Part shown: positions 1-8,541 of the stretch, piece by piece | Numbering within the stretch: the first letter of the stretch is position 1 | Layout: every line of letters starts with the position of its first letter | NCBI GenBank assembly: GCA_964388455.1 | Contig: CAYMAN010000058.1 | Coordinates: 1 to 9,448, forward strand | DNA length: 9,448 nt | Direction of reading: 5' to 3' | From: JBBRWO01 sp964388455 | Lineage (GTDB): Bacteria > Actinomycetota > Coriobacteriia > Anaerosomatales > JAAXUF01 | Made by a program: the position numbers and the translations under genes | Notes under the pieces: generated by a model | The model's database searches: none | What the model saw: only the letters and a program-made list of their open reading frames with translations | What the model was told of the DNA's origin: nothing

Positions 1-70
1 AGTGGGGTGCGATGAACCAGAGAAGTCTATCACACGGCATCGGGCGTAGCCAAACCACTTTCGTCGAACA

Positions 71-97
71 GATTCGAATCGGTCTCTCCTCGCGAGG
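71..97. repeat. Two short perfect palindromes upstream of lepA
   Basis: GATTCGAATC (71-80) and CCTCGCGAGG (88-97) are each perfect 10-base palindromes, with centres 17 bp apart. The second covers the place where a -35 box would lie for the lepA -10 hexamer at 110-115. They could be binding sites for a dimeric regulator, or chance in GC-rich DNA. The first contains TTCGAA, which recalls a tRNA T-loop, but the flanks do not form a T-stem. No function is assigned. Confidence 0.35.
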
Positions 98-106
98 CGC
101 ACTCCC

Positions 107-115
107 TGCTACACT
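107..115 (+). promoter_or_regulatory. Probable lepA promoter, extended -10 (TGC TACACT)
   Basis: TACACT at 110-115 is a good -10 hexamer, preceded by TG at 107-108 with one base between, which is the extended -10 arrangement. No convincing -35 box is seen about 17 bp upstream. A start about 7 bases past the hexamer would be near 120-124, at or just before the lepA ATG at 124, so the transcript would be leaderless or nearly so. The rest of 1-123 shows no gene I can support: a frame open from base 3 to about 150 (ATG at 12) overlaps lepA and resembles nothing known to me. Confidence 0.55.
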
Positions 116-123
116 CAACCGCT

Positions 124-1926
<1,803 letters not shown>

Positions 1927-1945
1927 CGTCCCCGCGGCGTCTGAC

Positions 1946-2947
1946 ATGCCGATGAACGCCATCGCTTCGCTGCTCGCCGAGAACAACGTGCTGCTCGCTC
2001 CCATGGCAGGCGTGACCGAGGCGCCGTTTCGCGGCATCTGCAAACGTCTCGGAGCCGGCCTCACCTACACCGAGATGGTCAGCGCAAAGGGGCTGCACTA
2101 CAACCCTGAGGGCACCGGCTCACGCAATCTGCTCACGATGTCGCCCGAAGAGACCCCGTGCGCAGTGCAGATCTTTGGCGCCGAGCCGGAAATGATGGCG
2201 GCTCAGGCGGCGGCGATCTGCGAGCGATACGGCAACGATGTGGCGTTCATCGACATCAACATGGGCTGCCCCGTCGCCAAGGTCGTCAACAAGTGCGAAG
2301 GCAGCGCGCTCATGCGCAAGCCGGACCTCGCAGCGCGCATCGTCCGAGAAGTCGTCGCGGCCGTGCCCGTTCAGGTGACGGTGAAGTTCCGCAAAGGCTG
2401 GGACGAGGGTGAGGTCAACGGCATCGAGTTCGCGCTCGCGATGCAGGAAGCCGGCGCATCGGCGCTGGCGGTCCACGGGCGGACCCGGGCCCAGTTCTAC
2501 CGCGGCCCGGCCGACTGGAAGGCGATCGCAGCGGTGAAGCGAGCGGTCGACGTGCCCGTGATCGGCTCCGGCGACGTGTTCTCGGCCGATGATGTGGTTC
2601 GCATGCTGGCAGAGACCGGCGTCGACGCTGTCATGGTCGCTCGCGGCGCCCAGGGCAATCCCTGGATCTTCCGAGAAGCCCGCGCGCTCATCGACCGCGG
2701 CGAGCGGATCGATCCGCCCACGGCGCTCGAGCGCATCGACATGGCTCGCGAGCATGCGGCGGCGCTGGTTGAGTTCGCTGGCGAGCACGCGTACTTCCGC
2801 ATGCGCAAGCACGTCGCCTGGTACATCCACGGGATGCCGGGTGCCTCGATCGTGCGCGGACGCGTCAACGACTGCAAGGATTACGCGGAACTCGACTCGC
2901 TGCTGGTCGAGTACCGTGAGTTCATCGACAGGGGACCCGATGAGTGA
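1946..2947 (+). CDS. dusB: tRNA-dihydrouridine synthase, DusB family
   Basis: Dus enzymes use FMN and NADPH to reduce specific uridines of tRNA to dihydrouridine. The 333-residue protein has the family layout: an FMN-binding TIM barrel opening with LLAPMAGVTEAPFR (16-29), the DINMGCPVAKV segment with the catalytic cysteine C108, the conserved lysine K147 in VTVKFRKGW, H177 in VHGRTRAQFYRG, the phosphate-binding GSGD (207-210), and GNPWIF before the C-terminal helical tRNA-binding domain. DusB is the subgroup suggested by the NPEG and GNPWIF context; the exact uridine target cannot be read from sequence. The start could be the ATG at 1946 or the one at 1952; neither has a strong Shine-Dalgarno, so coupling to lepA 19 bp upstream is likely. 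The 3' end overlaps hemW by 8 bp. Confidence 0.93.
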   Translation: MPMNAIASLLAENNVLLAPMAGVTEAPFRGICKRLGAGLTYTEMVSAKGLHYNPEGTGSRNLLTMSPEETPCAVQIFGAEPEMMAAQAAAICERYGNDVAFIDINMGCPVAKVVNKCEGSALMRKPDLAARIVREVVAAVPVQVTVKFRKGWDEGEVNGIEFALAMQEAGASALAVHGRTRAQFYRGPADWKAIAAVKRAVDVPVIGSGDVFSADDVVRMLAETGVDAVMVARGAQGNPWIFREARALIDRGERIDPPTALERIDMAREHAAALVEFAGEHAYFRMRKHVAWYIHGMPGASIVRGRVNDCKDYAELDSLLVEYREFIDRGPDE

Positions 2948-4193
2948 CGTGGAAGTCGAGCCGCAGGCGCCGTTACCCGTGGGACTCTACGTCCACGTGC
3001 CGTTCTGCCTGTCCAAGTGCGCCTACTGCGACTTCGAAAGTGCTGTCAGCGACTCGCGCTGGCACGCTCCCTACGTTGACGCAGTGCTGTTCGCGGCCGC
3101 TCACTGGGCGTCTTATGATCTGCTCGCTGACGTGCCGACGCTCTATTTCGGTGGCGGTACGCCGACGATTCTCGACGACGAACTTGTGCGACTGGTCGAG
3201 GGACTGCGCGAGATCGCCACCATCAGGCCGGGCGCGGAGATCACCGTCGAGACCAATCCCGACACGACAGACGCGACGTTGATCGACGCGTTGGTCGCAG
3301 TCGGGGTCAACCGATTCTCGCTCGGCGTGCAGAGTCTCGATGACTCGGTGCTTCGAACGCTGGGACGGCGACACTCGGCTGCCGACGCGCTCTTGGCGGC
3401 TGGCGTGCTCGCAAGCAGTGGCCAGGCTTTCTCGGTGGATCTGATCTGCGGCGTGCCGGGGCAGAGCAGCCGGTCGTGGGCCGAAACGCTTGGTGAGGCG
3501 CTCGGCACCGGGGCTGGGCACATGAGCGTCTATCCGCTGTCGATCGAGGACGACACGCCTCTGGCCCAGGCGATCGACGCCGGGAAGATGTCCGAGCCCG
3601 ACCCCGACGAGGCCGCCGCGATGATGCAGGCAGCCGCGAGGATGCTCGGTGACGTCGGCCTGGAGCGCTACGAGGTCGCGAACTACGCGCGGCCCGATGC
3701 GGAGTCGCGCCACAACAACTCCTACTGGACCGGCGGACCGTACCTCGGCATCGGGCCGAGTGCTGCGAGCATGCTGCCGAGCGATGTGTTCACAAGCGTC
3801 GCCGACGCGGAGGGCTGGAACCGCGATGCGCGAGTCGAGGACGCTGCTATCGCCTCGCGGGACACGGACCGCGACGCCCAGCCGGCAGCGCGTACTCGCT
3901 TCACCACCGCACCTGACACCACCGCGTTCATCCGCCAGCCGCTGGCCGCGCCGGCCGATATCGAGCGGCTGACGGCGAGTGAGGCCGCCCGCGAGGACGT
4001 CATGCTCGGCATGCGACTCACGCGCGGCGTGTCAGCCGAGCAGGTCGAAGCGGCTGACTTGAGCGAGGTTCTCTCAGGGCTTGCTGCCGATGGCCTCGTG
4101 ACGTTGACGCCGGACCAGCGATGGCGCGTCACCGAGCGCGGCTGGCTTCTGGGCAACGAGGTCTTTGGACGCATCTGGCAGGGAGCCGAGTAG
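2940..4193 (+). CDS. hemW: Radical SAM heme chaperone HemW
   Basis: HemW is a HemN-like radical SAM protein that binds heme and is thought to insert it into respiratory proteins; it is often misnamed oxygen-independent coproporphyrinogen oxidase. The start is ATG at 2940, inside the end of dusB (ATGAGTGA), with AGGGGA at 2930-2935 as ribosome-binding site. The protein is 417 residues. It has the 4Fe-4S motif C23-x3-C27-x2-C30 followed by DF, not the extra cysteine of true HemN, then GGGTP (71-75), VETNPDT, and RFSLGVQSLDD. The heme-linked HNxxYW motif is intact (258-263). Two oddities: the usual GAH after GIGP is SAA (274-276), losing the histidine, and residues about 282-317 form an Asp/Ala/Arg-rich insertion. 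A C-terminal winged-helix-like part follows. The HemW call rather than HemN is firm on motifs; heme-chaperone function is inferred from family. Confidence 0.93.
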   Translation: MSDVEVEPQAPLPVGLYVHVPFCLSKCAYCDFESAVSDSRWHAPYVDAVLFAAAHWASYDLLADVPTLYFGGGTPTILDDELVRLVEGLREIATIRPGAEITVETNPDTTDATLIDALVAVGVNRFSLGVQSLDDSVLRTLGRRHSAADALLAAGVLASSGQAFSVDLICGVPGQSSRSWAETLGEALGTGAGHMSVYPLSIEDDTPLAQAIDAGKMSEPDPDEAAAMMQAAARMLGDVGLERYEVANYARPDAESRHNNSYWTGGPYLGIGPSAASMLPSDVFTSVADAEGWNRDARVEDAAIASRDTDRDAQPAARTRFTTAPDTTAFIRQPLAAPADIERLTASEAAREDVMLGMRLTRGVSAEQVEAADLSEVLSGLAADGLVTLTPDQRWRVTERGWLLGNEVFGRIWQGAE

Positions 4194-4211
4194 GGGATCG
4201 ATGGCGCGCGG

Positions 4212-4240
4212 TTCTCGCTGTCGTTGGCACTCGCTATACT
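4212..4240 (+). promoter_or_regulatory. Probable hrcA promoter overlapping CIRCE
   Basis: TATACT at 4235-4240 is a strong -10 hexamer (5 of 6 to TATAAT). Seventeen bases upstream, TTCTCG at 4212-4217 is a weak -35. The -10 lies inside the 9-base spacer of the CIRCE operator, so bound HrcA would directly cover it. The predicted start is near 4246-4248, within the right arm of CIRCE. No clear terminator separates it from hemW, so read-through from upstream is possible. Confidence 0.65.
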
Positions 4241-4250
4241 TGAGTGCCAA
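4224..4250. promoter_or_regulatory. CIRCE operator (HrcA-binding inverted repeat)
   Basis: TTGGCACTC (4224-4232), a 9-base spacer, and GAGTGCCAA (4242-4250) form a perfect 9-N9-9 inverted repeat. It matches the CIRCE consensus TTAGCACTC-N9-GAGTGCTAA except for a symmetrical A-to-G/T-to-C change that keeps the pairing. CIRCE is the operator of HrcA, encoded 49 bp downstream, so the site implies autorepression that is relieved on heat shock. It is the only such repeat I found in the window. Confidence 0.95.
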
Positions 4251-4252
4251 AC

Positions 4253-4284
4253 GCGCGGTTTCGCGCAGTGTGCCGTAGGCGCAC
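4253..4284 (+). other. Two possible hairpins in the hrcA leader
   Basis: GCGCG-GTTT-CGCGC (4253-4266) can form a 5-bp stem with a 4-base loop. GTGTGCC-GTA-GGCGCAC (4268-4284) can form a 7-bp stem with one G-U pair. Both lie between the predicted transcript start and the ribosome-binding site at 4288-4295, and the second ends only 3 bases before it. They may affect mRNA stability or access to the start, or be chance in GC-rich DNA. Neither has a T-run, so they are not intrinsic terminators. Confidence 0.4.
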
Positions 4285-4298
4285 GCCGAGGAGGATCA

Positions 4299-5318
4299 AT
4301 GCTGAACGAACGTCGACGTCGCGTGTTGTCCGCGCTCGTCGAGGAGTACATAGCCAGCGCAACGCCGGTGGGCAGCAAGACGCTCGTGGATCGCTACGAG
4401 CTCGGATGCAGTCCTGCCACGGTGCGCAACGAACTCTCCATTCTCGAGGAGACCGGCTTTGTGCTGCAGCCGCATATCTCGGCGGGTCGTATGCCCACAG
4501 ACACCGGTTACCGCTCGTTTGTGGATGCGCTCATCGAGAGCGGGGCGCCTTCGCGCGCAGGCGAGTCGATGACCGCAGTGCCGTCACGCGCCGCCGAGGT
4601 GGACGATCTCATGCGCGAGACCAGCGTCGCGCTCACGCAGCTCACCAGTTGTCTCGCAGTGGTGTTGGCGCCGAGCGTGTCGTTGTCGTGCGTGCGGCGC
4701 ATCGACCTGCTGTCACTTGCACCACGACGTGCGGTGTTCGTGCTGATCACGTCGTCCGGGCAGGTCGTTAACCGCTCGATCGAGCTCGCTGCGGAGGCGA
4801 CTCCTGAGCGACTGGCAGAGATCGAGCGTGCGATGAACGCCGCGCTCGACGGCAAGCGCGCGACGGAGATCCGCCCGCTGCGTGCAGCGATCGAAACCGT
4901 GCATACTGCGGACGGTCACGCTCCCGACGGTCTTGTCGGCAGTATCATCGACGTCATCCTCGACGCGCTCGAAGAGGCCGATCGTGACCGACTGCATCAC
5001 GTGGGAGTGCCGGCGCTGCTCGCTCAGCCGGAGTTTCACGATGCGGAGCGCGCTCGACCGCTCATAGAGTTCCTGGAAGACAGCATCTCGGTGCTCGAGG
5101 CGCTCTCAGACGCAATGGGTACTCATGAGATCACGGTGCGCATCGGACACGAGAATAGACGCACGGTACTCGACAACGTGAGCATCGTCGCGACCAACTA
5201 CGGTTCTGCCAACGGCGAGGGTGTCGTGGGCGTCATCGGACCGACCAGAATGGACTATCCCAGAGCCATGGCGGCGGTACGCGTCGTCGCCGACGGACTG
5301 ACAGACGCATTGAGCTAG
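4299..5318 (+). CDS. hrcA: Heat-inducible transcription repressor HrcA
   Basis: HrcA represses chaperone genes by binding CIRCE as a dimer; in many bacteria its folding depends on GroEL, so unfolded protein load relieves repression. The start is ATG at 4299, with a strong GAGGAGGA at 4288-4295. An upstream in-frame ATG at 4224 is the first base of CIRCE's region only by reading a non-ATG codon and would place the operator inside the gene, so it is rejected. The 339-residue protein has the N-terminal winged helix (SPATVRNELSILEETGF, 38-54, and PHISAGRMPTDTGYR, 58-72), a central GAF-like region and the C-terminal hallmark GPTRMDY (314-320). It heads a unit with dnaJ 24 bp downstream. No grpE or dnaK lies between them, unlike the usual Bacillota operon. 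The CIRCE site just upstream strongly supports both the identity and autoregulation. Confidence 0.97.
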   Translation: MLNERRRRVLSALVEEYIASATPVGSKTLVDRYELGCSPATVRNELSILEETGFVLQPHISAGRMPTDTGYRSFVDALIESGAPSRAGESMTAVPSRAAEVDDLMRETSVALTQLTSCLAVVLAPSVSLSCVRRIDLLSLAPRRAVFVLITSSGQVVNRSIELAAEATPERLAEIERAMNAALDGKRATEIRPLRAAIETVHTADGHAPDGLVGSIIDVILDALEEADRDRLHHVGVPALLAQPEFHDAERARPLIEFLEDSISVLEALSDAMGTHEITVRIGHENRRTVLDNVSIVATNYGSANGEGVVGVIGPTRMDYPRAMAAVRVVADGLTDALS

Positions 5319-5327
5319 GACCACAGC

Positions 5328-5334
5328 GAAAGGA
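5328..5334 (+). promoter_or_regulatory. Ribosome-binding site that fixes the dnaJ start
   Basis: GAAAGGA at 5328-5334 lies 8 bases before the GTG at 5343 but only 2 bases before the TTG at 5337. The spacing favours GTG as the dnaJ start, giving a protein beginning PSSTQDFYELLGV after the initiator. Confidence 0.7.
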
Positions 5335-5342
5335 CGTTGCAC

Positions 5343-6491
5343 GTGCCCTCCAGTACTCAGGATTTCTACGAACTTCTCGGCGTGGAGAAGACCGCGTCGG
5401 CAGACGAGATCAAGAAGGCGTTTCGCCGCAAAGCGCGCGAACTGCACCCGGACGTCAACAAGGCGTCGGATGCCGAGGAGCGCTTCAAGGAGGTCAACGC
5501 CGCTTACGACGTGCTCTCGGATCCCGCAAAGCGCGACCAGTACGACCGCTTTGGGTCCGTGGGACCGCAGGGCGGTGGCGGGGGCGGATACGGTTACGCC
5601 GACATCGGTGACCTCTTTGGTGGCGGTGCGGGCGGATTCACGATGGAGGACCTGTTCTCGACGTTCTTTGGCGGCGGCGGAGGTGGCGGCGGACGCGGCG
5701 TGAGGCTCGAGGGCCGCGACATGGCCATGCAGATCGTCGTAACGCTTGAAGAGGCAGCCACGGGCGCCGAGAAGGAGATCGTCATCGATCGCCTCGCGAC
5801 GTGCGAGGTCTGCGACGGTACCGGCGCTGCGGACGGCAGTGAGGTCATCACGTGCCCGGACTGTCACGGCTCCGGTCAGCGCGTCGCCATACGCAAGACG
5901 TTCCTCGGCACGATGCAGACCGCTGTGCCGTGTGAGCGCTGCGGCGCCACCGGGCAGGTTGTCGAGTCACCGTGCGAGGAGTGTCAGGGTTCCGGGCGCG
6001 AGCCGGATCGACAGCACGTCACGGTGACGATTCCCGTAGGCATCCAGGACGGCCAGCAGATCAGGCTGCGCGGACTCGGAGAAGCCGGGGTTCGCAATCA
6101 TGCCGCCGGTGACCTTCTTGTCACTGTCCGGGTGAAGGCCGACGATTACCTGCATCGCGAAGGCAACGACCTGCACTGTCGCGCATCGGTCACGATCGCG
6201 CAGGCGGCACTCGGCGTCGAGCTGAGCCTTCACGGCATCCTCGAGGAGAACGAGGTCGAGATTCCCGCTGGCACACAGCACGGCGACACGGTGCGCGTGA
6301 AGGGCCACGGCATGCCCCGCTGGGGCGGTTCCGGACGCGGCGATCTGATCGTCCACGTCAACGTCGAGGTTCCCCGCAAGCTCACCAAGCGTCAGCGCGA
6401 GCTGCTCGAAGAGCTCGCGAAGGAGTTTGGCGAGGCGACGTCAGAGCACAAGTCGCCGCTTGAGAAGCTCAAAGACTGGCTCGGGGCGTAA
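5343..6491 (+). CDS. dnaJ: Chaperone protein DnaJ (type I, probable DnaJ2)
   Basis: DnaJ delivers unfolded clients to DnaK and stimulates its ATPase. Starting from GTG at 5343, the 382-residue protein has all type I domains in order. The J domain (about 7-70) has the HPD motif at 35-37. A Gly/Phe-rich linker follows (about 70-120, with long glycine runs). The zinc domain has four cysteine pairs: C154/C157, C171/C174, C197/C200 and C211/C214. The C-terminal client-binding domains end in a charged helix before the WLGA terminus. The third zinc repeat reads CERCGATG, with alanine where the CxxCxGxG pattern has glycine. Being next to hrcA and without dnaK or grpE, it matches the actinobacterial second DnaJ, so its DnaK partner is probably encoded elsewhere. 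It is likely under the upstream CIRCE. The next gene, rsmE, starts 9 bp after the stop. Confidence 0.96.
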   Translation: MPSSTQDFYELLGVEKTASADEIKKAFRRKARELHPDVNKASDAEERFKEVNAAYDVLSDPAKRDQYDRFGSVGPQGGGGGGYGYADIGDLFGGGAGGFTMEDLFSTFFGGGGGGGGRGVRLEGRDMAMQIVVTLEEAATGAEKEIVIDRLATCEVCDGTGAADGSEVITCPDCHGSGQRVAIRKTFLGTMQTAVPCERCGATGQVVESPCEECQGSGREPDRQHVTVTIPVGIQDGQQIRLRGLGEAGVRNHAAGDLLVTVRVKADDYLHREGNDLHCRASVTIAQAALGVELSLHGILEENEVEIPAGTQHGDTVRVKGHGMPRWGGSGRGDLIVHVNVEVPRKLTKRQRELLEELAKEFGEATSEHKSPLEKLKDWLGA

Positions 6492-6500
6492 GGTCACCTG

Positions 6501-7268
6501 ATGTCGCGACATCGCTTCTTCCTTGCTCGTCCGTTCAGCGCCCCTCGCGTCGGGGCCGTTGTCGTCGCGCCGCTCTCGGCCGAGGATGCTCGGCATGCGA
6601 TCCGGGCGCTGCGTCTTCGCGCCGATGAGGAGATCGACCTCATCGAGCCCGACGGCACTGCGTGGCGTGCGTGTGTTTCAGCATCCGGTGACGCACTGAC
6701 CGTAGAGCTGCTAGAGAAGCTTGTCAGCAGGCACGAGCCGGACGTTTCACTCATATTTGGCGTGCTCAAGGGCAGCAAGAACGACGACGTCATCGAAGGC
6801 GCCGTGGAGATCGGTGTCACCGCGATGCAGCCGGTGCTCTTCGAGCGCTCGATCGTGCGGCTCGACGCGGCCAAGCGTGTCGAGCGCGTGATGCGTTGGC
6901 GGCGCGTGGCGCAGGCCGCCGCCAAACAGTCGAAGCGCGCGCGTATTCCGGCGCTTGCGGATCCGGTGGAACTGGCGGGTCTCCTGGGACTGCTGTCCTC
7001 CTACGATGCCGTGCTGGTGGCGTGGGAGGAGGCCGACGGCGCCGGCATCGCCTCGCGTCTCACGCGCCTGGCCCTCGGGGCGGACGCCCGCGTCGCCGTC
7101 GTGGTGGGCCCCGAGGGCGGTCTCAGCGCCGACGAGGTCTCGGCACTGGTCGCTGCCGGCGCCCACACCTGCACGCTCGGTTCGACGATCCTTCGCGCAC
7201 AGACCGCAGGAGTGGTCGCCACCGCTCTCGTCGTTCACGAGCTCGGCGGCCTCGGTCACGCGCTGTGA
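6501..7268 (+). CDS. rsmE: 16S rRNA (uracil-N3)-methyltransferase RsmE
   Basis: RsmE methylates N3 of U1498 (E. coli numbering) in helix 44 of 16S rRNA, near the decoding site, using S-adenosylmethionine. The 255-residue protein shows a PUA-like N-terminal domain and a C-terminal SPOUT (trefoil-knot) domain with RWRRVAQAAAKQSKR in the middle, VVVGPEGGLS (GPEGG at 203-207), and LGSTILRAQTAG (226-237). The last motif differs from the common LGxRILRxETA but resembles the actinobacterial form, which lacks the arginine and glutamate. The usual QKATELGV segment reads EGAVEIGV, with the lysine missing. The ATG at 6501 is preceded by AAGGT at 6490-6494, which overlaps the dnaJ stop. The gene overlaps mtaB by 4 bp. 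The prmA gene that precedes rsmE in many Bacillota is absent. Confidence 0.92.
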   Translation: MSRHRFFLARPFSAPRVGAVVVAPLSAEDARHAIRALRLRADEEIDLIEPDGTAWRACVSASGDALTVELLEKLVSRHEPDVSLIFGVLKGSKNDDVIEGAVEIGVTAMQPVLFERSIVRLDAAKRVERVMRWRRVAQAAAKQSKRARIPALADPVELAGLLGLLSSYDAVLVAWEEADGAGIASRLTRLALGADARVAVVVGPEGGLSADEVSALVAAGAHTCTLGSTILRAQTAGVVATALVVHELGGLGHAL

Positions 7269-8518
7269 GCGGCAGCGGCGGGCTGACGGTCGCGTTCCGG
7301 ACCCTCGGCTGTAAGGTCAACCGCGTCGAGAGCGAGTCGATCGCTGCGGAGCTGCTCGGCAAAGGCGTGGCCGTGGCCGAGGAAGCGGATGCGGATGTCG
7401 TCGTCATCAACACCTGCACCGTCACCGGGGAGGCCGACGCGAAGGCTCGCAAGGCGGTGCGCCACGTTTTGCGACTTCCGAACGAACCGCTGGTGGTGGT
7501 GACCGGATGCCTGGCCGCCATCGACGCGGACGCGGTCGCCACGTTGGGGGAGCGCGTCGTCGTCGAATCCGACAAGTCGCGAGTCGCCGCGCGTGTCGCC
7601 CAGCACTTTGCGTTGGCCGACGTGGCCGCGCCGGCGCTCAGGGTCGGTTCAGCGGCGTTCAGGACGCGTGTCTCGATCAAGATCGAGGACGGCTGCGACA
7701 ACTTCTGCACCTACTGCATCGTTCCGCACGCTCGAGGGGTGCCTCGCGCAGAGCCCTTCGCACACGTGGTCGCTGAGGCGTCCTCGCTGGTTGCGGCGGG
7801 CGCAGCGGAGCTGGTCCTGACCGGCATCAATCTCGGGCGCTACCGTGACGTCGAGACCGGTGCAGACCTCGCCGACCTCATCCGCGCGGTTGCCGCCACC
7901 GGCATCACGCGCTTGAGGCTTTCCAGCATCGAGCCGCCTGACCTGACCCCCAAGCTTCTCGCTGCCCTCGCCGAGACCCCCTCGGCGTGTCACCACCTGC
8001 ACGTGCCGCTGCAGAGCGGAAGCGACGGGGTGCTGCGCGCGATGGGCCGCGCTTACACCACGGCTGAGTTTCGCGCACTGGTGGCGGCGGCTCGTACTAT
8101 GCTGCCCGGATTGACGCTGACCACCGACGTCATCGCCGGTTTCCCGACGGAGACCGCGCAGCACCACGCGGAATCGCTGGCGTTCATCGAGGAGATCGGC
8201 TTTTCCAAGCTCCACGTCTTTCGCTACAGCGTGCGACCCGGGACACCTGCGGCCGACATGGTCCAGCTCGATCCCGCCGTGCGCGCCGAGCGGGCGGCGC
8301 AACTGCGTGAGCTCGGGGATCGGCAGCGGCAGGACTTCCTGGCGACACACGTCGGCTCGCAGGTGGAGGTTCTCGTCGAGACAGCGGACGGGGAGAGCGT
8401 TACCGGTACCACTCGCGACTACGTGCGCGTATCGCTACCGGGCACGGGACTCGCTCGTGGTGACGTCTACACCGCAGATGTCGTCGGCGTCGAATACGGG
8501 CGGTTACTCGTCCGCTGA
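7265..8518 (+). CDS. mtaB: tRNA t6A37 methylthiotransferase MtaB
   Basis: MtaB is a radical SAM enzyme that adds a methylthio group to t6A at position 37 of ANN-decoding tRNAs (ms2t6A), improving codon reading. The 417-residue protein begins at GTG 7265, whose GTGA overlaps the rsmE stop, a coupling arrangement; the frame is open further upstream but only as a shadow of rsmE. The UPF0004 domain has three cluster cysteines: C16 (TLGCKVN), C51 (NTCTVT) and C82 (VTGCLA). The radical SAM motif CDNFCTYC places C144, C148 and C151. Further motifs are ELVLTGINLG, LRLSSIEP, HLHVPLQSGSD, TDVIAGFPTET and HVFRYSVRPGTPAA. A C-terminal TRAM RNA-binding domain covers about 361-417. MtaB is preferred over MiaB and RimO because of the LGCKVN opening and the INLGRY segment. 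It may be co-transcribed with hrcA-dnaJ-rsmE. Confidence 0.94.
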   Translation: MSGSGGLTVAFRTLGCKVNRVESESIAAELLGKGVAVAEEADADVVVINTCTVTGEADAKARKAVRHVLRLPNEPLVVVTGCLAAIDADAVATLGERVVVESDKSRVAARVAQHFALADVAAPALRVGSAAFRTRVSIKIEDGCDNFCTYCIVPHARGVPRAEPFAHVVAEASSLVAAGAAELVLTGINLGRYRDVETGADLADLIRAVAATGITRLRLSSIEPPDLTPKLLAALAETPSACHHLHVPLQSGSDGVLRAMGRAYTTAEFRALVAAARTMLPGLTLTTDVIAGFPTETAQHHAESLAFIEEIGFSKLHVFRYSVRPGTPAADMVQLDPAVRAERAAQLRELGDRQRQDFLATHVGSQVEVLVETADGESVTGTTRDYVRVSLPGTGLARGDVYTADVVGVEYGRLLVR

Positions 8519-8541
8519 ACCGTCAGAGCGTGACGTTGCGG

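Noticed and set aside
66..90. A possible tRNA T-arm around TTCGAAT
   Set aside because: The flanking five bases on each side do not pair, no acceptor or anticodon stem is found on either strand, and there is no CCA end.
2589..2939. Upstream extension of the hemW frame into dusB
   Set aside because: The extra residues are Ser/Arg/Ala-rich shadow sequence; the ATG at 2940 has a good ribosome-binding site and gives the normal HemW N-terminus.
4224..4298. Longer hrcA start at 4224
   Set aside because: It is a TTG codon inside the CIRCE operator with no ribosome-binding site, while ATG 4299 has a strong one and matches the family N-terminus.
5560..5700. GGC/GGT-rich repeat-like stretch in dnaJ
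   Set aside because: It encodes the normal glycine-rich G/F linker of DnaJ and is not a separate repeat element.
6896..7264. Upstream extension of the mtaB frame to give a 540-residue protein
   Set aside because: The extension lies within rsmE and is Gly/Arg-rich low-complexity shadow sequence. The family N-terminus (TLGCKVN) begins just after the GTG at 7265.
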